Below, piece by piece: positions 45,821 to 55,358 of a stretch of DNA of 64,000 nucleotides (positions are counted from its first letter, which is position 1; each line of letters starts with the position of its first letter). Source of the stretch: Leeia aquatica (GTDB lineage Bacteria > Pseudomonadota > Gammaproteobacteria > Burkholderiales > Leeiaceae); contig NZ_JABAIM010000002.1 of NCBI RefSeq assembly GCF_012641365.1, positions 682,001 through 746,000 of the forward strand. The letters run 5' to 3'. The position numbers were made by a program, and so were the translations under genes. The notes under the pieces were generated by a model. That model was given only the letters and a program-made list of their open reading frames with translations. It did no database searches and had not been told where the DNA came from.

Positions 45821-46594
45821 ATGCGCTTTGCCGCATTAGCCAGTGGCAGCGAGGGTAATGCCTTGCTGGTCCAACACGGTAGCACCCTGCTGATGATGGA
45901 TTGCGGCTTGTCCCTGCGCGAGGTCAAACGCGGCCTGCACCGCCTGGGGCTGGAGCCCGCGCAATTAAGCGCCATTCTGGTCACCCATGAGCATGGTGAC
46001 CATATCGGCGGTGTGCCCGCGCTGGCGAGCGCCTTCAACCTGCCGGTTTTCACCAGCCACGGCACCCTCAGTTCGGCACAAGCCCCTTTCGCCCGCCTGC
46101 CACGGCTGATGCCCTTCGACAGTCACGACCCGACCCCGCTGGTGATCGGTGATCTTGAAATCTGCCCGATACGGGTGCCACACGACACGCGGGAGCCGGT
46201 GCAATACCGTTTTGATAACGGCCAGCACCGGCTAGGGGTGCTGACCGATCTCGGCAGCCTCACCCCGCATGTTGTGCACTGCCTGACCGGCGTGGATGCC
46301 CTGGTACTGGAGTGCAACTACGAGCCAGACCTGCTGGCGCGGGGCCGCTATCCGGCCCGGCTGCAGCAGCGCATCCGCGGTCCGCTCGGTCACCTTGCCA
46401 ACCAGCAGGCCGCCGAGTTGCTGACACAGTTGGACTGCAGCCGCCTGCAGCACCTGCTGGCGGCGCACCTCAGCAATGAAAACAACCGCCCCGAACTGGC
46501 CCAGCAGGCACTGGCCGCAGCGCTGGGCTGCACACCAGGCTGGATTGGCGTGGCCCGGCAGCGAACCGGCTGCGATTGGCGCGAACTGCATTGA
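45821..46594 (+). CDS. MBL-fold metallohydrolase, YycJ/VicX-like
   Basis: 257 residues from ATG 45821 (GGAG 7 bases upstream). Starts [20 protein letters not shown], as YycJ-like proteins do, with the metal motif [11 protein letters not shown], a later His in [10 protein letters not shown], and the C-terminal [16 protein letters not shown]. Zinc-dependent hydrolase, possibly a 5'-3' exonuclease-like nuclease as proposed for YycJ relatives. Thirteen bases before ubiD. Confidence 0.88.
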   Translation: MRFAALASGSEGNALLVQHGSTLLMMDCGLSLREVKRGLHRLGLEPAQLSAILVTHEHGDHIGGVPALASAFNLPVFTSHGTLSSAQAPFARLPRLMPFDSHDPTPLVIGDLEICPIRVPHDTREPVQYRFDNGQHRLGVLTDLGSLTPHVVHCLTGVDALVLECNYEPDLLARGRYPARLQQRIRGPLGHLANQQAAELLTQLDCSRLQHLLAAHLSNENNRPELAQQALAAALGCTPGWIGVARQRTGCDWRELH

Positions 46595-46610
46595 CCTTCA
46601 AGGATTCATG

Positions 46611-48113
46611 ATGCGTTATCAGGATTTACGTGACTTCATGCAGCAACTGGAGCAGATGGGCGAGCTGCGTCGGATTCAGACGCCGGTCTCTCCGCATCTG
46701 GAAATGACCGAGATTGCCGACCGGGTGCTGCGGGCAGAAGGCCCGGCGCTGCTGTTTGAGCAGCCCGATTATCAGCCCGGGGCAAACCGCCCTCGCCTGC
46801 CGGTGCTGGCCAATCTGTTTGGCACGCCGCGCCGGGTGGCACTAGGCATGGGCGCAGATGAGGTCAGTGCACTGCGCGATATTGGCAAGCTGCTGGCGTA
46901 TCTGAAGGAGCCGGAACCGCCCAAAGGCTTGAAGGATGCCTGGGACAAGTGGCCCATCCTGAAGCAGATCCTCAATATGCAGCCGAAAACGGTACGCAAG
47001 GCACCTTGTCAGGAGGTAGTTTGGGAGGGGGGCGAGGTTGATCTGGCGCGGCTGCCCATTCAGCATTGCTGGCCTGGTGATGTTGCACCGCTGATCACCT
47101 GGGGGCTGGTGGTGACCCGTGGCCCACACAAACAGCGGCAAAACCTGGGCATTTACCGGCAACAGGTACTCAACCGCAATCAGGTGATCATGCGCTGGCT
47201 GGCGCACCGTGGCGGTGCACTGGATTTCCGTGAGCACGCACTGGCCCACCCCGGCCAGCCGTTTCCGATCGCGGTGGTACTGGGCTGCGACCCGGCCACC
47301 ATCCTGGGTGCAGTCACCCCGGTACCCGACAGCCTGTCGGAATACCAGTTTGCCGGGCTGCTACGCGGCAGCAAAACCGAGTTGACGTCATGCTTGGGCA
47401 ACACCCTGCAAGTACCCGCGCGCGCCGAAATCGTGCTGGAAGGCCATATTTACCCGGATGCCAATGACCCCAGCGGCTATCAGACCGCCATCGAAGGCCC
47501 GTATGGTGACCATACCGGTTACTATAATGAGCAAGATCGCTTCCCGGTCTTCACCATCGACCGCATCACCAGCCGGCCAGACCCAATCTACCACAGCACC
47601 TATACCGGCAAACCGCCGGATGAACCGGCTGTGCTGGGCGTAGCACTCAATGAAGTGTTTGTGCCCATCCTGCAAAAGCAGTTTCCGGAGATTGTGGACT
47701 TCTACCTGCCACCGGAAGGCTGCTCCTACCGCATGGCCGTCGTCTCCATTCGCAAACAGTATCCCGGCCATGCCAAGCGGGTGATGTTTGGCATCTGGAG
47801 CTTTCTGCGCCAGTTCATGTACACCAAGTTCATCGTGGTGGTGGATGAAGACGTGGATACACGAGACTGGAAAGAAGTGATCTGGGCCATCACCACCCGC
47901 ATGGATCCCAGCCGCGATACCACCCTGGTGGAGCAAACACCGATTGATTATCTGGATTTTGCCAGCCCGGTATCCGGCCTGGGCAGCAAGATGGGGCTGG
48001 ATGCCACCAACAAGTGGCCCGGTGAAACCAGCCGCGAGTGGGGGCGTACCATTGTGATGGACGCTGCTGTGAAAGCGCGCGTCGACAGCTTGTGGACCGA
48101 GCTGGGTCTGTAG
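46611..48113 (+). CDS. ubiD: 4-hydroxy-3-polyprenylbenzoate decarboxylase UbiD
   Basis: 500 residues. Of two consecutive ATGs (46608, 46611), the second has better spacing to AAGGA. Prenylated-FMN-dependent decarboxylase of ubiquinone synthesis. Family blocks seen: [77 protein letters not shown] (with the catalytic Glu/Arg region) and [29 protein letters not shown]. The partner UbiX flavin prenyltransferase is not in the window. Confidence 0.96.
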   Translation: MRYQDLRDFMQQLEQMGELRRIQTPVSPHLEMTEIADRVLRAEGPALLFEQPDYQPGANRPRLPVLANLFGTPRRVALGMGADEVSALRDIGKLLAYLKEPEPPKGLKDAWDKWPILKQILNMQPKTVRKAPCQEVVWEGGEVDLARLPIQHCWPGDVAPLITWGLVVTRGPHKQRQNLGIYRQQVLNRNQVIMRWLAHRGGALDFREHALAHPGQPFPIAVVLGCDPATILGAVTPVPDSLSEYQFAGLLRGSKTELTSCLGNTLQVPARAEIVLEGHIYPDANDPSGYQTAIEGPYGDHTGYYNEQDRFPVFTIDRITSRPDPIYHSTYTGKPPDEPAVLGVALNEVFVPILQKQFPEIVDFYLPPEGCSYRMAVVSIRKQYPGHAKRVMFGIWSFLRQFMYTKFIVVVDEDVDTRDWKEVIWAITTRMDPSRDTTLVEQTPIDYLDFASPVSGLGSKMGLDATNKWPGETSREWGRTIVMDAAVKARVDSLWTELGL

Positions 48114-48157
48114 CCTCATCCAGGCGCACCGACGGGTGCGTCAGGAAAAACGGCAAT

Positions 48158-48189
48158 AAAAAAGCCGACCTGTACAGGTCGGCTTTTTT
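48158..48189. terminator. Rho-independent bidirectional terminator between ubiD and the small lipoprotein
   Basis: Stem GCCGACCTG/CAGGTCGGC flanked by A6 and T6 runs; serves convergent ubiD and the 48203 gene. Confidence 0.92.
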
Positions 48190-48202
48190 GCCAGCTGGAA
48201 GC

Positions 48203-48409
48203 TTAGCTGGAAGCGCCGGAAGCCGGAGCAGCGGAAGCCGGAGCTTCGGAAGCAGCAGCCGGAGCGGAAGCCGGAGCTTCGGAAGCCATCGGAGCAGCTT
48301 CGGAGGCCACCGGAGCGGAAGCTTCAGCGGAAGCAGAAGCTTCATCTTTCTTCGGGCAAGCAGCCAGGGTCAGTGCCAACAGAGCGGCCAGCAGAGCGGA
48401 TACTTTCAT
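48203..48409 (-). CDS. Small Ala/Ser/Glu/Pro-rich lipoprotein
   Basis: 68 residues. MKVSALLAALLALTLAACPKKDEAS is a lipoprotein signal with lipobox LAAC. The remaining 50 residues are low complexity (repeats of ASEAPAS and APVASEAAP), predicted disordered. Function unknown; such proteins are abundant small envelope lipoproteins in betaproteobacteria. It has its own terminator and an isolated position, which supports expression. Confidence 0.75.
   Translation of the reverse strand: MKVSALLAALLALTLAACPKKDEASASAEASAPVASEAAPMASEAPASAPAAASEAPASAAPASGASS
48204..48330. repeat. Degenerate short tandem repeats inside the small lipoprotein gene
   Basis: Repeated units of the type GGAAGCCGGAGC and GGAGCTTCGGAAGC occur head to tail. 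They encode the Ala/Ser/Glu/Pro-rich tail. The repetition could permit length change by slippage. Confidence 0.6.
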
Positions 48410-48561
48410 TTGAGTTCCCTTAGTCTAAGTTACGAGCAAAACGGATTGGACGAAGCGACCGCACCTAGTTAGCAATAGCGGTAAACCAGCAACAGTGCCG
48501 ATCGACCGGCGAATTCTAGCATGATGACCAAAAAACGCTACAGGTTTTTTCAAAAACTTCG

Positions 48562-49065
48562 CTACAGGCCCAACACTGTTGCTGTTATCGCCACAACAGA
48601 TTGCGCCCATATCTCTTCAAAGCGGTCCTGCCAAGGACGAATGGCAGGCAGATCCTGCGCCACCACCACGCCTCTGGGCTGCGCGCTTACCGCGCGCCGC
48701 GCACAGTATAACTGATCTGCCAAAAAAAGCGTATCTTGTTGACGCGCCGCATCATCAATCGCCAGATGAATCTGCACCTGGCTGCTGTATTGCCGCTGCA
48801 AACTCTTCAAACGCTCACCCCGGCGGCTGGCCGCGTCCACATCCCGCAGTACAACACGCAACTGTCGCTTCCGGTCGGACCTGAGCATCGTTTCCAGTGC
48901 GGCATGCCATTGCTGCGATTCATAAAACGGGTATTGCCAGTCCGCATCAAACAGGCGAATTGATTGCTGCGCTGCAGCAGTAAATTGCAACAGCGCTTCG
49001 TCGAATTGCCGGCGCGAATCAATCAGTTGCCGCAAAGGCTCAGTCGAGGTGAATAAATCCGACAC
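48562..49065 (-). CDS. Uncharacterised protein co-encoded with the cupin oxygenase
   Basis: 167 residues from GTG 49065, chosen for AGGG 5 bases upstream; an ATG at 49077 lacks one. Pattern LFTSTEPLRQLIDSRRQFDEALLQFTAAAQQSIRLFDADWQYPFYESQQWHAALETML, then RQLRVVLRDVDAASRRGERLKSLQRQY. The layout is reminiscent of phospholipase-D-like beta/alpha folds, but no HKD motif is present. The start overlaps the cupin gene's end by 26 bases, so translation is coupled. Function unknown. Confidence 0.65.
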   Translation of the reverse strand: MSDLFTSTEPLRQLIDSRRQFDEALLQFTAAAQQSIRLFDADWQYPFYESQQWHAALETMLRSDRKRQLRVVLRDVDAASRRGERLKSLQRQYSSQVQIHLAIDDAARQQDTLFLADQLYCARRAVSAQPRGVVVAQDLPAIRPWQDRFEEIWAQSVVAITATVLGL

Positions 49066-50191
49066 AATAACCCTCATACAACCAGTCCAGCACGGCGGCC
49101 GGCATCGGCTGTGCCGTGAGCGCGCGATGATCCGCCAGCACACGCAGCAGCGGGTGCTGCTGCAAGGCCTCTGGCACCGGCTCCCCATTCAGCCACACCG
49201 CCCCGTTGTGGTAGAGGCACAGGCTGCGCCGGTCCAGTTGTAGCCCTTGCGCCTGCGCCCGCTTGGCGAATGTGGCTTCTGACAAGGGCCGGGCAGGCTC
49301 ATCAAACCAGACATGCTGCTTGGGTGCCGACAAATAGCTGCACAGAAAATCGGCCACATCCGCCTCGCCCCAGCGCACTTGCTGCAATAGCGAAGCGCAT
49401 TGCTGCAACATCAGCGGGTCCAGCTGGCCAGGCTGTGCCTGCGCGGCCAAAGCCGGGTCGGCATACATGCCAGGCAAATCCACTTTTTCTGCCAGAAACA
49501 TCAGGAACTGGCTGGCCAGCTCCTGATGGCTGGGGGTGCGAAAACCAATTGAGTAGGTGGTTCCCGCCCCGCGCTGGATGCCGTAATGGGCGCAGTGTGG
49601 GGGCAAGTACAACATGTCGCCCGGCTGCAACAGCCAGCGCTGCTCGGCCTGAAAGTTCGACAGGATGCGCAGCGGAATATCCGGAATCAGGCTGCGGTCA
49701 CCATCCACGCTGATCTGCCACTCCTTGCTGCCACTGCCTTGCAACAGGAACACATCATAAGAGTCGTAATGCGGCCCTACCCCGCCCCCATCCGGCGCAT
49801 AGCTGATCATCAGATCATCCAGTCGGGCATAGGGCACAAAGGAGAAGTGTTGCAGCAGCGCATCAGCGGTCGGCAACAAATGATTCAGGTTCTGCACCAG
49901 TAATGCCCAGCCCTCGGCAGGCAGGCGGTTCAGCTGCTTCGCAGTGAAGGGGCCATGCTCCAGCTGCCAGTCATCGCCTTCGCCACGCTGCACCAGCCGG
50001 GAGATCACGTCCTCCTGCCGGGCATACGTCAACAATTGCTCGCGAGTGAGCAGGTCCGAGAACCCCGGGAAGGCGTTGGGAATATACAACGGCCGCTTCT
50101 GCCAGTAATCCCGCAGGAATTCGCGTGCGGTCAGCCCCCCCAGCCAGGTCAGCGGGGCATCGGTTGCAATGGGTAAATTCGGTGTGTGCAT
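49040..50191 (-). CDS. roxA: JmjC-type cupin, ribosomal protein uL16 arginine hydroxylase-like (YcfD/RoxA)
   Basis: 383 residues from ATG 50191. Fe(II)/2OG JmjC domain: YWQKRPLYIPNAFPG, LDDLMISYAPDGGGVGPHYDSYDVFLLQG (His-x-Asp metal ligands), PGDMLYLPPHCAHYGIQ (distal His) and YSIGFRTPSHQEL, closely matching E. coli YcfD over its length. YcfD hydroxylates Arg81 of ribosomal protein uL16. A TATAAT lies just upstream but overlaps the likely leader, so the promoter is not assigned. Confidence 0.92.
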   Translation of the reverse strand: MHTPNLPIATDAPLTWLGGLTAREFLRDYWQKRPLYIPNAFPGFSDLLTREQLLTYARQEDVISRLVQRGEGDDWQLEHGPFTAKQLNRLPAEGWALLVQNLNHLLPTADALLQHFSFVPYARLDDLMISYAPDGGGVGPHYDSYDVFLLQGSGSKEWQISVDGDRSLIPDIPLRILSNFQAEQRWLLQPGDMLYLPPHCAHYGIQRGAGTTYSIGFRTPSHQELASQFLMFLAEKVDLPGMYADPALAAQAQPGQLDPLMLQQCASLLQQVRWGEADVADFLCSYLSAPKQHVWFDEPARPLSEATFAKRAQAQGLQLDRRSLCLYHNGAVWLNGEPVPEALQQHPLLRVLADHRALTAQPMPAAVLDWLYEGYCVGFIHLD

Positions 50192-50379
50192 GGCCGACAT
50201 TATACGCCGTCCGCACAGACCCGCCTTGCAAATTCCGGTAGAATGAGCAACTGGACTGTTCCGCACGGCAGGCCCACCTGCTCTGCTTGTGGTAGCCAGA
50301 TATACTACCCGCCAGCCTTTGCGGCACCGGCTTTTTACACTTCACCGCGCCAGCTTGATGCCTGGCTGGAAGGACGACG

Positions 50380-50865
50380 ATGCAAATCAAAAAAGACAGC
50401 GTGGTTTCGCTGAATTATCAGATGTTTGACGACAGCGGCGAGCTGATTGACGAAAGCCAGGAGCCGATGGTCTACCTGCACGGTGGCTATGACGGCATTT
50501 TCCCGCAAGTGGAAGAAGCCCTGCATGGCAAGACCGTGGGCGACAAGGTGGATGTCACCATGGAGCCGGAATATGCTTTCGGTGAATACGACGACAGCCT
50601 GATTCGCCACGAAGACATCGATCTGTTCCCGGAAGACATCGAAGAAGGCATGATGTTCGAGGCCGACGACGACGAAAGCGGCGAATCCATGGTGTTCACC
50701 GTGAAAGAGATTGCCAATGGCAAGGTCACGCTGGACGGCAACCACCCGCTGGCAGGCAAGACCTTGCGTTTTGCGGCCACGGTGGGTGCCGTACGTGACG
50801 CCAGCCAGGAAGAGCTGGAGCACGGCCACGCGCACGACCCGGAAGGCCATCACCACCATCACTGA
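50380..50865 (+). CDS. slyD: FKBP-type peptidyl-prolyl isomerase SlyD
   Basis: 161 residues. FKBP domain with IF (insert-in-flap) domain: VSLNYQMFDDSGELIDES, MVYLHGGYDGIFPQVEEALHGKTVGDKVDVTMEPEYAFGEYDDSLI, and DGNHPLAGKTLRFAATV. The C-terminus is a short His-rich metal tail ending in five His residues, shorter than in E. coli. It folds proline-containing proteins and binds nickel. Ribosome binding site GGAAGGA precedes the ATG. Confidence 0.95.
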   Translation: MQIKKDSVVSLNYQMFDDSGELIDESQEPMVYLHGGYDGIFPQVEEALHGKTVGDKVDVTMEPEYAFGEYDDSLIRHEDIDLFPEDIEEGMMFEADDDESGESMVFTVKEIANGKVTLDGNHPLAGKTLRFAATVGAVRDASQEELEHGHAHDPEGHHHHH

Positions 50866-50874
50866 GCGGTGATG

Positions 50875-51411
50875 TCACTGGCGCGGGGTTGACCACTCCT
50901 GCGCCAGTACCTGGTTCTCATGGCGCTCCTGCTCCAGTTCAAACCAGGTCACACCCACCGCCTGAAACTGTTCCCGCTGATAAAAGCGGATGGCATCCGG
51001 ATTGCCCTGCCAGACGGTCAACCAGTATCCCTGCCAGCCCTCTGCCTGCAACACCTCCCGCGCCGCGCCTAGCAAGGCAGGCCCCAGTCCCTGCCGGGTC
51101 TGACACGCCTGCACATACAGACGATCCACCTCCACCTGCTGCGGCAATTGCCGGATCGGGTCCGGTCGCCCCAATCCTAATTGAATGAAACCCGCGGCAT
51201 GGCCTTGCTGCTCCGCCAACCAGAAACGCTGCTGCGGATCACGCAAGGCATGCTGTAGCTGTGCCTCGGTAAACGTTTGCAACACATACTCTGCAATGAC
51301 CGGGCGAATACCGTCCTGCGCATAACGTTCCAGCCATACTTGCATGCCCAGCGCGGCCAGTACCGGCGCATCCGCCAGTGTCGCCGGGCGAATGTGCCAG
51401 CCCGTGCTCAT
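50875..51411 (-). CDS. GNAT-family N-acetyltransferase
   Basis: 178 residues. GNAT fold: IRPATLADAPVLAALG at the start, core VDRLYVQACQTRQGLGPALLGAAREVLQAEGWQGYWLTVWQGNPDAIRFYQREQFQAVG with the acetyl-CoA loop RQGLGPALL. Substrate unknown. Start overlaps the nadC stop by 4 bases. Confidence 0.9.
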   Translation of the reverse strand: MSTGWHIRPATLADAPVLAALGMQVWLERYAQDGIRPVIAEYVLQTFTEAQLQHALRDPQQRFWLAEQQGHAAGFIQLGLGRPDPIRQLPQQVEVDRLYVQACQTRQGLGPALLGAAREVLQAEGWQGYWLTVWQGNPDAIRFYQREQFQAVGVTWFELEQERHENQVLAQEWSTPRQ

Positions 51412-52259
51412 TGAAAACGCATCGACAGGTCGATGGCACGCACATGCTTGGTCAGCGCACCAATCGAGATCCGGTTGACCCCGGTTTCTGCCAACGCCCG
51501 CAGGCTATCCAGCGTTGCATTACCGGATGCCTCCAGCTGGGCACGCCCCGCCGTCAGCTGCACCGCCTCACGCATCTGCGCCAGCGACATATTGTCCAGC
51601 AGCACCAGCGTCACCCCGGCCTCCAACGCCTGGCGCAGCTCATCCAGTGTTTCCACTTCCACCTGAATCGGCACCCCGGACTGCAATTGCCGCGCCGCCG
51701 CCACCGCGGCAGCAATCGACCCGGCAGCGAGGATGTGGTTTTCCTTGATCAGAATGCCATCGTACAGTCCCACCCGCTGATTCTGCCCTCCGCCGACTCG
51801 CACAGCGTACTTCTGCGCCAGCCGCAAGCCCGGCACGGTCTTGCGGGTGTCCATCACCGCCACCGGCAGGTCCGCTACCACCTCGGCATACTGGCGCACC
51901 ACGGTTGCCACGCCAGACAAGGTCTGCAGGAAATTCAGCGCGCTACGCTCGGCGGTCAGCAAGGCCCGTGCAGGCCCGCTGATCTCGCACAGCAGCTGAT
52001 CCGCCACCATCTGCGCGCCCTCCGCCACCTGCCAGCTGATCTGGCAGCGCGCATCCAGCTGCGCAAAGCAGGCCTCAAACCAGGGCTGCCCGCACACCAC
52101 CGCTGCTTCGCGTGCGATGACCCGTGCCGTACCCATCCGCTCGGCGGGGATCAGCCGGGCGGTCCAGTCGCAATGGCCAATATCCTCGCTCAAGGCACGG
52201 CTGACATCCGAGGCAATCTGGTATAGCGGTGGTATCGCCACCGGATAAAGACTATTCAT
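51408..52259 (-). CDS. nadC: Nicotinate-nucleotide pyrophosphorylase (quinolinate phosphoribosyltransferase)
   Basis: 283 residues from ATG 52259. Converts quinolinate and PRPP to nicotinate mononucleotide in NAD synthesis. Diagnostic blocks: LSEDIGHCDWTARLIP, SAERSALNFLQTLSGVAT, MDTRKTVPGLRLAQKYAVRVGGGQNQRVGLYDGILIKENH, VEVETLDEL and LEASGNATLDSLRALAETGVNRISIGALTKHV. Its start overlaps the ferredoxin gene's end by 8 bases. Confidence 0.96.
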   Translation of the reverse strand: MNSLYPVAIPPLYQIASDVSRALSEDIGHCDWTARLIPAERMGTARVIAREAAVVCGQPWFEACFAQLDARCQISWQVAEGAQMVADQLLCEISGPARALLTAERSALNFLQTLSGVATVVRQYAEVVADLPVAVMDTRKTVPGLRLAQKYAVRVGGGQNQRVGLYDGILIKENHILAAGSIAAAVAAARQLQSGVPIQVEVETLDELRQALEAGVTLVLLDNMSLAQMREAVQLTAGRAQLEASGNATLDSLRALAETGVNRISIGALTKHVRAIDLSMRFQ

Positions 52260-52554
52260 CGTGTTCCGTTGCTTGTGAAACATTCCAGGCTTGGGCTGCT
52301 GCCACAATATCGGGCAGCTGCGCCATGGTGACCTGATGAAAGAAACGCCCCCCCGGCGCCAGCTTGATATTGGGCCCATGCTCACACTCTCCCAGACAGG
52401 GAAAGGGGATGACTTCGATGTCCGCCGCCGCAGCCAGCGGCTTGAGTGCATCCAGCAAGGCCTTGCTGCCACGACCTCCGCAACTGGGTTGCTGCCCGAG
52501 GAAGCGGTTCTTGGTGCAGACAATCAGGGTGGTTGGCTGAGGGGTATCGTCCAT
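52252..52554 (-). CDS. Thioredoxin-like [2Fe-2S] ferredoxin
   Basis: 100 residues from ATG 52554. Cysteines C13, C25, C53 and C57 (CTKNRFLGQQPSC and FPCLGECEHGPNI) match the ligand spacing of the thioredoxin-like ferredoxins of Aquifex Fd type. Probable electron carrier; partner unknown. The same reading frame stays open for another 2 kb antisense to clpB, which is a composition effect and not an N-terminal extension. Overlaps nadC, so the two are co-transcribed. Confidence 0.88.
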   Translation of the reverse strand: MDDTPQPTTLIVCTKNRFLGQQPSCGGRGSKALLDALKPLAAAADIEVIPFPCLGECEHGPNIKLAPGGRFFHQVTMAQLPDIVAAAQAWNVSQATEHDE

Positions 52555-52615
52555 GCCGCCATTGTACGTGGCGCCGCCCGCTTGCGCACCTTTGACCTGG
52601 CGCAAATTCCGGCCG

Positions 52616-52644
52616 CTTGAAAATCCGCCCGCACACCCCGACCT
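52616..52644 (+). promoter_or_regulatory. Sigma32-type heat-shock promoter of clpB
   Basis: CTTGAA (52616-52621), 14-base spacer, CCCCGACCT (52636-52644), close to the RpoH consensus CTTGAA-N13/14-CCCCAT. It sits 34 bases upstream of the clpB ATG. Confidence 0.75.
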
Positions 52645-52677
52645 CCTGTTCATGAGAATAAACCTGGAGATCGCAGC

Positions 52678-55263
52678 ATGCGTTTCGACAAATTGACCAC
52701 CAAATTCCAGCAGGCCTTTGCCGATGCGCAAAGCCTGGCGCTGGCGAACGACAACGGCTTCATCGAAGCCCCCCACCTGCTGCTGGCCCTGCTGCAACAG
52801 CAAGATGGCGGCATCAGCGGCGTGCTGGCCAAGGCCGGCGTCAACCTGTCCGGCCTCAGCCAAGGGTTGCAGCAAGCCATCAAACGCCTGCCACAGGTAG
52901 AAGGCAATGGCGGCGAGATGACCGTTTCGCGTGAGCTGGGCAACCTGCTGAACCTGACTGACAAAGCCGCCAGCAAGCGGGGCGACCAGTTCATCGCCAG
53001 CGAGATGTTCCTGCTCGCCCTGCTGGAAGACAAAGGCGACACCGGCAAACTGCTGAAAGAATGCGGCGGCAGCAAGGCCGCCATTGAAGCTGCGATTGAC
53101 GCGATCCGGGGTGACACCGGCGTCAACAGCCAAGATGCAGAAGCCCAGCGCGGCGCGCTGGACAAGTACACGTTGGACCTGACCGAACGCGCCCGCCAGG
53201 GCAAGCTGGACCCGGTGATTGGCCGTGATGATGAAATCCGCCGCGCTATTCAGGTCCTGCAGCGCCGCACCAAGAATAACCCGGTGCTGATTGGTGAGCC
53301 CGGCGTGGGCAAGACCGCCATCGTGGAAGGGCTGGCACAACGCATTGTCAATGAAGAAGTGCCCGAGTCGCTGAAATCCAAGCGGGTTCTGGTGCTGGAT
53401 CTGGCCGCCCTGCTGGCCGGTGCCAAGTACCGTGGCGAATTTGAAGAGCGCCTCAAGGCCGTCCTCAACGACCTGGCCAAAGATGAAGGCAACAGCATTG
53501 TCTTTATCGACGAGCTGCACACCCTGGTTGGGGCAGGCAAGGCTGAAGGTGCCATGGATGCGGGCAATATGCTGAAACCGGCATTGGCACGCGGCGAGCT
53601 GCACTGCATTGGCGCCACCACGCTGGACGAATACCGCAAGTACATCGAAAAGGATGCCGCGCTGGCGCGCCGGTTCCAGCAAGTGCTGGTCGACGAGCCT
53701 TCGGTGGAGAGCACTATTGCCATCCTGCGCGGCCTGCAGGAGAAGTATGAAATCCACCATGGCGTGGAAATCACCGACCCGGCGATTGTGGCCGCCGCCG
53801 AACTGTCGCACCGCTACATCACCAACCGCTTCCTGCCGGACAAGGCCATCGACCTGATCGACGAAGCCGCTGCCCGCATCAAGATGGAGATCGACTCCAA
53901 GCCGGAAGCGATGGACAAGCTGGACCGTCGCCTGATCCAGTTGAAAATTGAGCGCGAAGCGGTCAACCGCGAGAAGGATGAGGCCTCGCAGAAACGGCTG
54001 GGCCTGCTGGAAGAAGAAATCGCCCGCCTGCAGCGCGAGTACAACGATCTGGAAGAGGTATGGAAAGCCGAAAAAGCCCAGGTGGTTGGCTCCCAGGCGG
54101 TGAAGGAAGAGATTGAAAAAGTACGCGCTGAGATGGACGCGGCTCGCCGCAAGGGGGACTGGCAGAAGATGAGCGAGCTGCAATATGGCCGCTTGCCACA
54201 GCTGGAAGCCCAGCTGAAGCAGGCCGAAGCGCAGGAAGACCAGCCGCGGCAGGCCAAGTTGTTGCGCACGCAAGTCGGCGCAGAGGAGATTGCCGAGGTG
54301 GTAAGCCGCGCCACCGGCATCCCGGTCAGCAAGATGATGCAGGGCGAACGTGACAAGCTGCTGGCGATGGAAGACCGCCTGCACCACCGCGTGGTGGGTC
54401 AGGATGAAGCAGTGCGGCTGGTATCCGATGCGATCCGTCGTTCCCGTTCCGGGCTGTCTGACCCGAACCGTCCTTATGGCTCCTTCCTGTTTCTGGGCCC
54501 TACCGGCGTCGGCAAGACCGAGCTGTGCAAGGCGCTGGCCGAGTTTCTGTTTGATTCGCAAGACCAGCTGGTACGCATCGACATGAGTGAATTCATGGAG
54601 AAGCACAGCGTATCACGGCTGGTGGGTGCGCCCCCCGGCTATGTGGGCTACGAGGAAGGCGGTTACCTGACGGAAGCCGTGCGCCGCAAGCCCTACAGCG
54701 TGATCCTGCTCGATGAAGTGGAGAAGGCGCACCCGGACGTGTTCAACATCCTGCTGCAGGTATTGGATGATGGTCGGCTGACCGACGGGCAAGGCCGCAC
54801 GGTGGACTTCAAGAACACGGTGGTGGTAATGACCTCCAACCTGGGCTCCGGGCAGATTCAGGCGCTGACCGGACAGCCCTATCCTGAGGTCAAGGCGGCA
54901 GTGCTGGATGAAGTGAAAAACCACTTCCGCCCCGAGTTCATCAACCGGATCGACGAGATAGTGGTATTCCATGCGCTGGGGGCTGAACATATCCAGAACA
55001 TCGCCCGCATTCAGCTGGCGGGGCTGGAGAAGCGCCTGGCCAGCATGGAAATGGGGCTGGCGGTGACCCCGGAAGCCTTGGCGCAAATTGCCGAAGGTGG
55101 CTTCGACCCGGTATATGGGGCACGCCCGCTCAAGCGGGCGATCCAGCAGCATATCGAGAACCCGCTGGCCAAGCTCATCCTCAGCGGGCAGTTTGCCGCC
55201 AAGGATACCATCATCGTCGACCTCGCCCACGATGGCAGCATCCAGTTCAGGAAACCGTCCTGA
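52678..55263 (+). CDS. clpB: ATP-dependent disaggregase ClpB
   Basis: 861 residues, normal length. N-domain (Clp_N repeats 1-145), AAA1 with Walker A GEPGVGKT (about 207) and Walker B FIDELHTL, coiled-coil M-domain (about 405-525, rich in [28 protein letters not shown]), AAA2 with GPTGVGKTE and [18 protein letters not shown], and the D2-small domain. It resolubilises aggregates with DnaK. GGAG lies 9 bases before the ATG. Confidence 0.97.
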   Translation: MRFDKLTTKFQQAFADAQSLALANDNGFIEAPHLLLALLQQQDGGISGVLAKAGVNLSGLSQGLQQAIKRLPQVEGNGGEMTVSRELGNLLNLTDKAASKRGDQFIASEMFLLALLEDKGDTGKLLKECGGSKAAIEAAIDAIRGDTGVNSQDAEAQRGALDKYTLDLTERARQGKLDPVIGRDDEIRRAIQVLQRRTKNNPVLIGEPGVGKTAIVEGLAQRIVNEEVPESLKSKRVLVLDLAALLAGAKYRGEFEERLKAVLNDLAKDEGNSIVFIDELHTLVGAGKAEGAMDAGNMLKPALARGELHCIGATTLDEYRKYIEKDAALARRFQQVLVDEPSVESTIAILRGLQEKYEIHHGVEITDPAIVAAAELSHRYITNRFLPDKAIDLIDEAAARIKMEIDSKPEAMDKLDRRLIQLKIEREAVNREKDEASQKRLGLLEEEIARLQREYNDLEEVWKAEKAQVVGSQAVKEEIEKVRAEMDAARRKGDWQKMSELQYGRLPQLEAQLKQAEAQEDQPRQAKLLRTQVGAEEIAEVVSRATGIPVSKMMQGERDKLLAMEDRLHHRVVGQDEAVRLVSDAIRRSRSGLSDPNRPYGSFLFLGPTGVGKTELCKALAEFLFDSQDQLVRIDMSEFMEKHSVSRLVGAPPGYVGYEEGGYLTEAVRRKPYSVILLDEVEKAHPDVFNILLQVLDDGRLTDGQGRTVDFKNTVVVMTSNLGSGQIQALTGQPYPEVKAAVLDEVKNHFRPEFINRIDEIVVFHALGAEHIQNIARIQLAGLEKRLASMEMGLAVTPEALAQIAEGGFDPVYGARPLKRAIQQHIENPLAKLILSGQFAAKDTIIVDLAHDGSIQFRKPS

Positions 55264-55268
55264 ATACG

Positions 55269-55295
55269 CTCCGGGCCGACCTCTCAGGCCCGGAG
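55269..55295 (+). terminator. GC-rich hairpin after clpB
   Basis: Stem CTCCGGGCC/GGCCCGGAG (9 bp, perfect) with a 9-base loop starting 5 bases after the clpB stop. No T-run follows, so it is a weak or Rho-assisted terminator, or an mRNA 3' stabiliser. Confidence 0.5.
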
Positions 55296-55328
55296 ACGTG
55301 TGCAAGGCTGCATGGCTGCGCTATGCTG

Positions 55329-55356
55329 GGGGCTCCTCAAACCTGACAGGAGCCCC
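55329..55356 (+). promoter_or_regulatory. Hairpin sequestering the ribosome binding site of the SAM-hydroxide adenosyltransferase gene
   Basis: GGGGCTCCT (55329-55337) pairs perfectly with AGGAGCCCC (55348-55356), which contains the Shine-Dalgarno AGGAG of the next gene; the ATG is 2 bases further. The 10-base loop is CAAACCTGAC. In RNA this would block initiation unless opened. Confidence 0.6.
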
Positions 55357-55358
55357 TT

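Noticed and set aside
50243-50413. Possible 56-residue protein overlapping the slyD start, with a CSAC motif
   Set aside because: No convincing ribosome binding site, only three Cys residues, and it overlaps the good slyD start in another frame.
52555-54606. Long minus-strand open frame antisense to clpB, continuous with the ferredoxin gene
   Set aside because: Predicted protein is low complexity and lacks homology-like motifs, and the clpB frame on the other strand is clearly the gene. The ferredoxin has its own ATG at 52554.
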